64,000 nt of DNA from Maribacter hydrothermalis. Its GTDB lineage: Bacteria; Bacteroidota; Bacteroidia; Flavobacteriales; Flavobacteriaceae. The position numbers and the translations under genes were made by a program. Below, in pieces: positions 56,739 to 64,000 of the stretch; positions within the stretch are counted from its first letter, which is position 1; each line of letters opens with the position of its first letter. Under the pieces are notes generated by a model. The model saw nothing but the letters and a program-made list of their open reading frames with translations, ran no database searches and was not told the DNA's origin. The DNA lies in the NCBI RefSeq assembly GCF_001913155.1, contig NZ_CP018760.1:620001-684000 (forward strand), in the 5' to 3' direction.

Positions 56739-57284
56739 ATGATCTATTCATTTTTTGAAGAATTAAGTACTGAAATACATAACGGAATAACCGAGAGAGG
56801 TCACCCGTTCAGGTTCATTACTATGGCTACGGTAGGCAATGAAACTATTGCCCGCTTACGTACCGTTGTACTTCGTGAGGTTAGCGAAGATTTGCGCCTA
56901 ACTATATATACCGATAGCCGCACGCAGAAGATAAAACACATTACCGTAAATAATCAGGTTAGCTTTTTACTTTATCATCCTGAAAAAATGCTACAATTAA
57001 AAGTTGAAGGGACAACCCAAATAGTAACCGATACCGATAGATTATCTACGACTTGGCAAAATATTCAACCCAACAGCAGAAAAGATTACATTACAGAAAC
57101 TAGCCCGGGCAGTGCAATTAAAAACCCTGATCATGTGGAATATATTGAAGAAGAAAACTACTTCGCCATACTAGATATTATTCCAACAAAAATTGAATAC
57201 TTAAAACTACAACGGCCCAATCATATTAGGGCATTATTTACAAAGACCGATGATAATTGGAACGGCGAATTTTTAGTTCCTTAA
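56739..57284 (+). CDS. pyridoxamine 5'-phosphate oxidase-family FMN-binding protein
   Basis: A 181-residue split-barrel flavoprotein. The N-terminal part FRFITMATVGNETIARLRTVVLREV and LRLTIYTDSRTQKIKHI match the FMN-binding half of PdxH-like proteins, then VSFLLYHPEKMLQLKVEGT. It lacks the C-terminal PNPOx dimerisation signature, so it is unlikely to be the vitamin B6 enzyme PdxH. The physiological substrate is unknown. Its stop interlocks with that of the convergent gene (TTAA). Confidence 0.87.
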   Translation: MIYSFFEELSTEIHNGITERGHPFRFITMATVGNETIARLRTVVLREVSEDLRLTIYTDSRTQKIKHITVNNQVSFLLYHPEKMLQLKVEGTTQIVTDTDRLSTTWQNIQPNSRKDYITETSPGSAIKNPDHVEYIEEENYFAILDIIPTKIEYLKLQRPNHIRALFTKTDDNWNGEFLVP

Positions 57285-58654
57285 TTTACAAAGAAGTATA
57301 AATTTTCTTTTTCTTTCCCAAAACCAATAAGACTATCTACAGGTGTGGCCTGTTTTACGTTAGATGGATTAATCGTTATTTCAACTTCCCTCTCATGTTT
57401 CAATTCTAAAGCGGTTAACGAATAATCATCTGCTGAGAGTATGGTTCGCTCGGGATATAACAAACGCACATTACCTGCATAAGTTACATTAGGAAGCACC
57501 CATTGATATTCATCGTAATTCACTTTTAATTTATTAACAACTGGCTCAAAACCAAAATGGACAGATGATGGTATGTTCAATAATTTCTCTATTGGGGTTC
57601 TTATTGTTTGTATTCCTATTACCAGAATAAAAATCCAAAAACCAACAAGAACTAATTTCTGATTGTTTTTAAAACTATTAGACTCTATTAGCAGAACCAT
57701 AAATGGAATAAAAAGCGGCATCAACCACCTTGTCTCTACTTTCTGACTTTGAAAAATGAGAAAAAACAAGCCTAACACCAATAATTGCACAAAGAACATC
57801 TTAGCAAACCAATGTAATTTTTGCTTATTGAAACTCAAATATTTCGTGAAATAACCTATACCGATTACCAAAAAAATAGGAAATATTAAAGCAAACAATC
57901 CTTTTGCATAAATTAAAATAGGTAATAATGTAAATCCAAAATCCGCTTCCTCTATTCCTATTTTCTCTTCTACACTAGATGCCAAAAAGGTTTGAAATTC
58001 GTCTGGACCTAATAACCAATAAATATGTGGCGCTACTAATAAAACCGAAAACAAAATTGATACTAGTATTTTCGGGTTAAAAACTATAGCTCTCATTTCC
58101 TTATCCCATAAAGTAACCAAAGCGAAGGTGACTAGAAAAAATACATAATTGTATTTAGACAAAATACCCACGCCCACTAGAAAACCAAGTAAAAGATAAT
58201 TGGAAATAGATTTTCGCGCTTTTAATAGTTGTATGCTGTAATAAGAAGCAACAACGCATAAACAAAGTAAACTGGTATGTGAAAGTCTGCGAAAGGTAAA
58301 ATCTATAAACACAGGTACTAATACCAATAGCAAGACTACCAATTTAGATTTGTCAGTGTCTTTAATTCTTAATACGGAAAATTGGTATAGTAAAAGTAAT
58401 GTACCTGCAAACAATAGTCCTCTTAGCATAGAGAAAGCTATTTTACCTATACCAAACAAATAATTAAAACCATACTGCAACCACGTATAAAGTGGCGGTT
58501 GATCATCATAACCCCAACGAAGCCATTGCGAATAATACGCTTGCTCAGCGTCTTCTAACTCTAAAGCGCTTTTAAAAAAAGTAATAAATGTTACAGCTAA
58601 TAATGATAATATGGCAAGTACCGTTATCTTATTTAGAGATACGTTCTTACCCAT
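57281..58654 (-). CDS. ArnT/PMT-type membrane glycosyltransferase (GT39/GT83-like)
   Basis: A 457-residue polytopic protein with about eleven membrane helices. The first periplasmic loop holds the catalytic acidic residues ELEDAEQAYYSQWLRWGYDDQPPLYTW. This is the PMT_2 pattern of lipid-linked sugar transferases that glycosylate lipids or proteins on the outer face of the inner membrane. The acceptor cannot be told. It starts 6 bp after the bshC stop and is cotranscribed with it. Confidence 0.88.
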   Translation of the reverse strand: MGKNVSLNKITVLAILSLLAVTFITFFKSALELEDAEQAYYSQWLRWGYDDQPPLYTWLQYGFNYLFGIGKIAFSMLRGLLFAGTLLLLYQFSVLRIKDTDKSKLVVLLLVLVPVFIDFTFRRLSHTSLLCLCVVASYYSIQLLKARKSISNYLLLGFLVGVGILSKYNYVFFLVTFALVTLWDKEMRAIVFNPKILVSILFSVLLVAPHIYWLLGPDEFQTFLASSVEEKIGIEEADFGFTLLPILIYAKGLFALIFPIFLVIGIGYFTKYLSFNKQKLHWFAKMFFVQLLVLGLFFLIFQSQKVETRWLMPLFIPFMVLLIESNSFKNNQKLVLVGFWIFILVIGIQTIRTPIEKLLNIPSSVHFGFEPVVNKLKVNYDEYQWVLPNVTYAGNVRLLYPERTILSADDYSLTALELKHEREVEITINPSNVKQATPVDSLIGFGKEKENLYFFVN

Positions 58655-58660
58655 CGTTTA

Positions 58661-60262
58661 TTATTGGGTAATAACAGTAAAACTTAAATCTAACGGATTT
58701 AAAGCCTTAAACAACATAGGAATTAAATCTTCGCCATATTCCAAATAAAATTCAGAAAAATTCGATTGTCGCTCTTGAAGTGATTGGGTAGGAAAAAGCT
58801 CATTCTGTAGCGCTGTCATGCGAACTACATGGTCTTTTAATTTTCTTTTCTGCGCTTGCAACAAACGTTTTTCTAGGGCATCCAATCCTTTCTTTTGCTT
58901 TACTTCTTGCGCTTTTACAGCACCTAAGAAAGACTTATCAGTTATTTCAGCAATAGCATACATTTCTTTAAACTGCTCCTCGAGCAATTTCTTCTGAGAT
59001 GAAAAATCAATATCGATATTGGAAATTTCTCTAATCTTTTTATTGATAAGACTGTTCTGCTTCAAAAATATGTCGGTCTTAGAGATATTCATTTTCTCTA
59101 ATTTATCCGCTTGTTTCTCGGTAATGATCAACGCTGAATTTCTTACCAATAAAATTGGGAAGGGAACTTCCATAGCTTCAAAAGCAGCCTTTAGTTCTAA
59201 CCAATATGCAATTTCTCCGCCACCACCTATATAGCAAAGGTTGGGTAAAATAACTTCTTGATACAGAGGCCTAGCGATAACGTTTGGCGAGAACCGCTCT
59301 GGATGAACGTTCATCTCATTAATCAACTCCTCTTTAGTAAAAGAAATGGCCGTTTCGTTTACAATATACTTCCCTTTATTTTCAATAATTCTCTCTCGAA
59401 TTCCGTCTTTTAAATAGAAATAATTAATTTCTCGCGGATTAACCTGTACGGGATAGTCTGATGATATTTGTTCTATTTCCTCTATGGTTTTCGATACGTT
59501 ATAAAAAGCAGTTTGCTCAAAAATATCTTTCTTTATGTACGGTATTAGTGTCCTTTTTAAGTCGACATCATCCCCATCAACAATAACTAACCCATAGTCC
59601 TTAAAAATTTCGTTTGCTAAATACCGTGTGGCATCTGTTAAGTTATCATGCTTTAAATACGCATTCTCAAAAAGCACCTTTAACACTTTGGCATTTTTAC
59701 TATCGCCAATGGTTTTGGAAAACAAGGTAAAAACCTCCTCTAATCCTTCCGTTGGTAAATGCCCTACAGCACCAGAAGCTTCTTTGTTCCATTGAAATTT
59801 TAATCCTTTGAAGTTAAAATAGTTGATTTCATCAAAATCATGATCTTCCGTAGCCACCCAATAAATAGGAACAAAATTGCTATTTGGAAATTCCGTTTTT
59901 AATTGCTTGGTTAAGTTGATGGTAGAGATAATTTTGTATAAAAAATACAAGGGACCTGTAAATAAATTTAACTGATGACCGGTAACCACAGTAAAGGTAT
60001 TATTCTCTTTCAACAGCTCAATATTAGCAGCTGTATCCTTAGAAATATCTGTATTTTGATATTGATTTTTCATAGAACAGTACAGCACATCTCTTTGAGC
60101 TTGGGTAAAATGCCTTCCCTTTTCTTCTATCTGCCCTTTAAATCCTTCAATATCGGGAAACCGATTATATAATTGTTTTAAGTTAACATCTGCGATGCTG
60201 TAATCACAAATCAGTTTTGAGAAAAAACCCGTCTTTTCTAAAGGCAAACAGTCAATATCCAT
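58661..60262 (-). CDS. bshC: bacillithiol biosynthesis cysteine-adding enzyme
   Basis: A 533-residue BshC, the last step of bacillithiol synthesis (Cys addition to GlcN-malate). Family features are FTVVTGHQLNLFTGPLYFLYKI near 90, PIYWVATEDHDFDEINYF near 125, CYIGGGGEIAYWLELK near 350, and the long C-terminal coiled coil (about 410-490). Length is that of the Bacteroidota form. It implies bacillithiol as the low-molecular-weight thiol. A -7-like TATATTTA (60282-60289 on the minus strand) lies 20 nt before the ATG. Confidence 0.95.
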   Translation of the reverse strand: MDIDCLPLEKTGFFSKLICDYSIADVNLKQLYNRFPDIEGFKGQIEEKGRHFTQAQRDVLYCSMKNQYQNTDISKDTAANIELLKENNTFTVVTGHQLNLFTGPLYFLYKIISTINLTKQLKTEFPNSNFVPIYWVATEDHDFDEINYFNFKGLKFQWNKEASGAVGHLPTEGLEEVFTLFSKTIGDSKNAKVLKVLFENAYLKHDNLTDATRYLANEIFKDYGLVIVDGDDVDLKRTLIPYIKKDIFEQTAFYNVSKTIEEIEQISSDYPVQVNPREINYFYLKDGIRERIIENKGKYIVNETAISFTKEELINEMNVHPERFSPNVIARPLYQEVILPNLCYIGGGGEIAYWLELKAAFEAMEVPFPILLVRNSALIITEKQADKLEKMNISKTDIFLKQNSLINKKIREISNIDIDFSSQKKLLEEQFKEMYAIAEITDKSFLGAVKAQEVKQKKGLDALEKRLLQAQKRKLKDHVVRMTALQNELFPTQSLQERQSNFSEFYLEYGEDLIPMLFKALNPLDLSFTVITQ

Positions 60263-60400
60263 ATAAATATAAAATACTTGGTAAATATAAAACCCTTTCT
60301 TCTTACATTTCCTAAATATAAGTTAATTACAACAAGTATAAAAAACCAAAATACTCGGCAAACTACGCCTAAATTGAAGTAAATTTTATTTTAATTTTAA

Positions 60401-60408
60401 TAGATTTG
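60401..60408 (+). promoter_or_regulatory. consensus -7 box for the first M14 carboxypeptidase gene
   Basis: TAGATTTG matches TAnnTTTG exactly, 25 nt before the ATG at 60434, with a TTG 24 bp upstream. The paralog at 63473 has TAAATTTA (63440-63447) at the same distance from its ATG. Confidence 0.48.
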
Positions 60409-60433
60409 GCTGATTCAGAACACAAACAACAAT

Positions 60434-62887
60434 ATGAAACTAATTCTACGCTACGCATTACTTTTTATTCCTCTATTAAGTTTAGCCCAGTTAAAATCTC
60501 CTTCAGAATTTTTGGGCTATGAACTGGGCACACAATTTACAAGACATCATGAAGTAGTAGACTACTACAAATATTTAGCAGAAGCTGAACCACAACGCAT
60601 GAACCTTGTTGAATACGGTAAAACTAACGAACGCAGACCGCTGCTATTAGCTACCATTTCCAGCAAAGAGAATATGAAAAACCTTGAAAATATTAGGTTA
60701 GAACATATGAAGGGCTTAAATGGGGAAGGCTCGCCAAACAAGGCAATTGTATGGCTCAGCTATAACGTACATGGTAACGAAAGTGTAAGTACAGAAGCAT
60801 CTATGCAAACCATTTACGATTTACTAACTGGCAAAAGCAGTTATCTAGAAGACATCGTAGTTATGATTGACCCATGCATTAATCCAGACGGGCGCGATCG
60901 TTATGTAAACTGGTACAATCAATTTAAGAATACACCCAACCAGGTTGACCCTAATAGTAAAGAGCATCATGAAAATTGGTGGAGTGGTAGAAGCAACCAT
61001 TATATGTTCGATTTAAATCGTGATTGGGCATGGCTTACTCAAGTAGAAAGTCAACAGCGCCTAAAACAATTTAATAAATGGCTACCTCACGTACATGTAG
61101 ATTTCCATGAACAAGGTGTAGATAACCCTTATTATTTTGCTCCTGCATCGGAACCTTTTCATGAAGTTATTACTGATTTTCAAAGAGAATTTCAAATAAC
61201 CATTGGTAAAAATCACGCAAAATATTTTGACGAAAATGGCTGGTTTTACTTTACAAAGGAAGTGTTTGACCTTCTTTACCCAAGTTATGGTGATACCTAC
61301 CCAACCTATAGTGGCGGAATTGGCATGACATACGAACAAGGTGGTAGTGGTCGTGCAGGTTTAGGGATTATAACTAGTATCGGCGATACGTTAACTTTAA
61401 AAGATAGAATTGCCCACCATCATACAACAGGGTTATCTACTGTAGAGGTTGCTGCTAACCATGTTTCGAAACTTAACGATGAGTTTAAAAAATTCTATCT
61501 AAAAAAGGATTACAAATACAAGAATTATGTTCTAAACGGTAATCCAGATAAATTAGAAGCACTAGCCAATTTATTGAGCAAACATGAAATTGAATATCAA
61601 GTTGGTGAAAATAACACCATTAAAGGGTATAAATATACCACAGGAAAATCTGGCACCTTAAATAGTACTAAAAATAGTTTGGTAATCTCTTCTGATCAAC
61701 CCAAAAGTACTTTGGTAAAAGTTTTGTTTGAACCAATGGCCAAATTAAGTGATTCTGTCACTTATGATATTACGGCGTGGTCACTACCCTATGCGTACGG
61801 GCTAGATGCTGTAGCGACAGAGACTAGTCTAAGTAAAACTTACCCTCCTCAAAATGACACTAAGTATGGCGTATTCGAAAATGATAGCTATGCCTATTTA
61901 GCTGATTGGAATAGTATGAAAGATGCTCAATTCTTAGCAGAACTTCTACGTAATAAAGTACGCGTTCGCTATGCTCATAAGCCTTTTACTTTAGATGGTT
62001 TTGCTCATGAACGTGGTACACTTATTATTACTAAAAGTGATAACAAACATCTTAAAGATTTCAATGGTATTTTAAGAACAGCTTCAATTAAACATTCTAA
62101 AAATATACTTTCTACAAATACTGGTTTTGTTGAAAGTGGTAAAGATTTTGGCTCTAGCTATGTAGATGTTATACAAAGTTTAAATATCGCTGTATTATCT
62201 GGAGAACCTACTTCTACATTGCGTTTTGGAGAAATTTGGAACTTTTTTGAACAACAGCTAGACTATCCAGTTTCTGTGCTAGATGAAGATTATTTTGGGA
62301 GAGTAGATCTGAATACTTATGATATTTTAATTTTACCCGACGGCTGGGGTTATAACAGCTTCCTGTCTAAGCACATAAAAGCAAAAATTAAAGATTGGGT
62401 AAAACAAGGAGGAAAACTAATTGTTATGGGCGGTGCAATTGATGCCTTAACCGCATCAGATAAAGATTTTACTCTTAAAGAAAAAGAGATTAAAAAAGAT
62501 TCAACCAATACTATCGAATCCTTTGATATATCTGAAAGAGAGCAAATTAAATCTGCTATTACGGGGGCTATATTTAAGGCTACGGTTGACAATACAAATC
62601 CGCTTGCTTATGGTTATGATGATACTTACTTTACCCTGAAATTGGGAGACAGAGCTTATAACTATCTAGAAAACGGCAGTGCAGTTTATTTAAGCGAAGG
62701 TGCTAATAAACCTGTATCTGGTTTTGCAGGTAGCGAGGCTCAGAAGAAAATTGCCGAAACCTTAATTTTTGGCACCGAAAATATGGGACGTGGTCAAATT
62801 ATATATATGGTTGACAATCCTTTATTTAGAGGTTTCTGGGAAAATGGAAAACTATTTTTCGCCAATGCTCTTTTTATGGTTAAATAA
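60434..62887 (+). CDS. exported M14 family zinc carboxypeptidase
   Basis: An 817-residue protein with signal peptide (MKLILRYALLFIPLLSLAQ). In the M14 domain the zinc ligands are His113 and Glu116 (NVHGNESVSTE) and His225 (VHVDFHEQG), with Arg and Asp in INPDGRDRYVNW for substrate binding. From about 380 on there is a second region with a glutamine-amidotransferase-like fold (NTYDILILPDGWGYNSFLS, WVKQGGKLIVMGG). This two-part layout is common in large Bacteroidota M14 peptidases, likely for periplasmic protein or peptide use. A close paralog follows at 63473. Confidence 0.93.
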   Translation: MKLILRYALLFIPLLSLAQLKSPSEFLGYELGTQFTRHHEVVDYYKYLAEAEPQRMNLVEYGKTNERRPLLLATISSKENMKNLENIRLEHMKGLNGEGSPNKAIVWLSYNVHGNESVSTEASMQTIYDLLTGKSSYLEDIVVMIDPCINPDGRDRYVNWYNQFKNTPNQVDPNSKEHHENWWSGRSNHYMFDLNRDWAWLTQVESQQRLKQFNKWLPHVHVDFHEQGVDNPYYFAPASEPFHEVITDFQREFQITIGKNHAKYFDENGWFYFTKEVFDLLYPSYGDTYPTYSGGIGMTYEQGGSGRAGLGIITSIGDTLTLKDRIAHHHTTGLSTVEVAANHVSKLNDEFKKFYLKKDYKYKNYVLNGNPDKLEALANLLSKHEIEYQVGENNTIKGYKYTTGKSGTLNSTKNSLVISSDQPKSTLVKVLFEPMAKLSDSVTYDITAWSLPYAYGLDAVATETSLSKTYPPQNDTKYGVFENDSYAYLADWNSMKDAQFLAELLRNKVRVRYAHKPFTLDGFAHERGTLIITKSDNKHLKDFNGILRTASIKHSKNILSTNTGFVESGKDFGSSYVDVIQSLNIAVLSGEPTSTLRFGEIWNFFEQQLDYPVSVLDEDYFGRVDLNTYDILILPDGWGYNSFLSKHIKAKIKDWVKQGGKLIVMGGAIDALTASDKDFTLKEKEIKKDSTNTIESFDISEREQIKSAITGAIFKATVDNTNPLAYGYDDTYFTLKLGDRAYNYLENGSAVYLSEGANKPVSGFAGSEAQKKIAETLIFGTENMGRGQIIYMVDNPLFRGFWENGKLFFANALFMVK

Positions 62888-63090
62888 TGTATAATATGAA
62901 AGAATATAAAGTTGAAACTCTTATCTATTATTCGAAATTGACATTCGATAAATACCATATTGTTGACTCTTCTAAGAAAGAAATACAAGAAAAATTGGAC
63001 ATTTATGCGAAAGACGGATGGCGATTAGTTTCAACTGATGCTTCCAATTTTGGAGCTGCTATGTATATCTATTTATATTTTGAAAAGTAA
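62887..63090 (+). CDS. DUF4177 small protein
   Basis: A 67-residue protein with the DUF4177 pattern: MKEYKVETLIYYSKLTFDKYH, then EIQEKLDIYAKDGWRLVSTDAS and a final beta strand AMYIYLYFEK. The ATG overlaps the preceding stop (TAATG), so translation is coupled; the in-frame ATG at 62896 is an equally good start. Function unknown. A terminator follows. Confidence 0.8.
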   Translation: MYNMKEYKVETLIYYSKLTFDKYHIVDSSKKEIQEKLDIYAKDGWRLVSTDASNFGAAMYIYLYFEK

Positions 63091-63113
63091 AAAATTAGCT
63101 TAAAATTTTGATG

Positions 63114-63158
63114 AAATATCCTTCGAACTTTTTCTGGTTTCAAGGATATTTTTTTTTC
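63114..63158 (+). terminator. intrinsic terminator after the DUF4177 gene
   Basis: Stem AAATATCCTT / AAGGATATTT with an 18-nt loop, followed by a run of eight T. Confidence 0.78.
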
Positions 63159-63159
63159 A

Positions 63160-63410
63160 ACTATACTAAATATTTTTCCAAGTTAATTTAAGCAATTCAA
63201 ATTATTGTAAATCTTTCACAAATTGGAAGGTAAATGACCAAGATCAAATTGTAAAGCTCATGTAAAGGTTGGAGCTACTTTTGAATAATAAAAAACTTAT
63301 TTAGAGGTAGTTAAACTTTGAAGGAATATACAAGTGTTAAAGCTCACCGAGGTGAAAAAATCTTATAAAAAACATTAACAAATATGAAGATTAGATATTA
63401 TCATCGATTC
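63160..63410 (+). other. spacer with possible decayed coding remnant
   Basis: Between the terminator and the second M14 gene there is no open gene. Short stretches look protein-like in shifting frames (FTNWKVNDQDQIVK, KAHVKVGATFE, TYLEVVKL, VLKLTEVKKSYKK), interrupted by stops. I cannot name a family; it could be chance. Confidence 0.25.
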
Positions 63411-63472
63411 TAAAAATACCTTTTATTAAAACAATTTTATAAATTTATGTTAATCAGAATATAACCGTTCTT

Positions 63473-64000
63473 ATGAAACTAAAATTACACTTCACACTTC
63501 TGTTACTTCCATTTTTTACATTGGCGCAGTTAAAATCTCCTTCAGAGTTTTTGGGCTATGAATTAGGAACACAGTTTACAAGGCACCATCAAGTTGTAGA
63601 TTATTACACATATTTATCTGAGGCCGAACCAGAGCGTATGAACTTAATAGAATATGGTAAAACCAATGAACGTAGGTCACTACTTTTAGCTACTATCTCA
63701 ACAAAAGCTAATATGGACAACCTTGAGAACATTAGGTTAGAACATATGAAAAGTTTGACTGGCGAAGGCGCCCCAGACAAAGCAATAGTTTGGCTAGGTT
63801 ATAATGTTCATGGTAATGAAAGCGTAAGTACAGAGGCCTCTATGCAGACCATATATGATCTTTTAACTACCAAAAGCAGTTACCTTGAAGAAACTGTTGT
63901 TTTAATAGACCCTTGTATTAACCCAGATGGACGAGACCGGTATGTAAATTGGTACAACCAATATAAAAACTCACCAAACCAAGTAGATTCTTTTAGCAAG
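63473..64000 (+). CDS. second M14 family zinc carboxypeptidase, cut by window end
   Basis: From the ATG at 63473, 176 codons run open to the window edge. Signal peptide MKLKLHFTLLLLPFFTLAQ is followed by LKSPSEFLGYELGTQFTRHH, identical in protein to the paralog at 60434, and NVHGNESVSTE with the zinc ligands. Most residues match the first copy, with scattered changes, so this is a tandem duplicate that has diverged but shows no lesions so far. Confidence 0.92.
   Translation, partial: MKLKLHFTLLLLPFFTLAQLKSPSEFLGYELGTQFTRHHQVVDYYTYLSEAEPERMNLIEYGKTNERRSLLLATISTKANMDNLENIRLEHMKSLTGEGAPDKAIVWLGYNVHGNESVSTEASMQTIYDLLTTKSSYLEETVVLIDPCINPDGRDRYVNWYNQYKNSPNQVDSFSK

Overview
The window is AT-rich chromosomal DNA from a member of the Bacteroidota, most likely a marine-type Flavobacteriaceae. 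The reasons are: many short lipoproteins and outer-membrane barrels, bacillithiol synthesis (bshC), a pyrG-yidC neighbourhood, a RDD/SpoIIM/DUF4129/DUF4350/MoxR/DUF58 cluster, fasciclin lipoproteins, TTG and GTG starts, and Bacteroidota-type -7 boxes (TAnnTTTG). A relative of Maribacter or Zobellia would fit, but the genus is a guess. I see no rRNA, tRNA, CRISPR array, prophage or insertion sequence.

Layout. 0-10 kb: a truncated M48 lipoprotease, a GH31 glucosidase with glgB, a collagen-like lipoprotein, an exported MsrB, dihydrolipoyl dehydrogenase, a DUF3817 protein, a sugar-dehydrogenase-like lipoprotein and aroQ. 10-20 kb: outer-membrane proteins, xerD, type II NADH dehydrogenase, an exported M20 amidohydrolase, an ECF sigma factor with a membrane partner, an acyltransferase, a Nudix hydrolase, a cyclophilin lipoprotein and a TRIC-family channel. 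20-27 kb: RDD protein diverging from a tightly packed operon of SpoIIM, a membrane protein, DUF4129, DUF4350, MoxR ATPase and DUF58, which looks like one membrane-associated system. 27-31.4 kb: a zone of gene decay (pirin with three stops and a frameshift, a Gfo/Idh/MocA gene cut by one TAG, a TPR-protein remnant) around an intact orphan histidine kinase.

31.5-46 kb: an M28 carboxypeptidase with a DUF2007 protein, a DUF1080 protein diverging from a large sugar-dehydrogenase/HEAT/cytochrome c lipoprotein, a flavin oxidoreductase, mnmA, and two tandem fasciclin lipoproteins that share a duplicated upstream element. 46-64 kb: yidC, pyrG, DUF3820, a Tat-exported TIM-barrel isomerase, the operon guaA-LysM/PBP-osmC-DUF922, a SIMPL protein, a tandem pair of minus-strand hairpin units that may be small RNAs, a PPOX flavoprotein, bshC with a GT39-type transferase, and two tandem M14 carboxypeptidases, the second cut by the window end.

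The genes are mostly housekeeping and cell-envelope functions. I do not see a single clearly novel defence or mobile system. The most promising undescribed signals are the paired hairpin transcription units at 56.43-56.69 kb, the shared 39-bp element before the fasciclin genes, probable leaderless promoters before aroQ, guaA, xerD and the SpoIIM operon, and the uncharacterised MoxR/DUF58/SpoIIM membrane locus.
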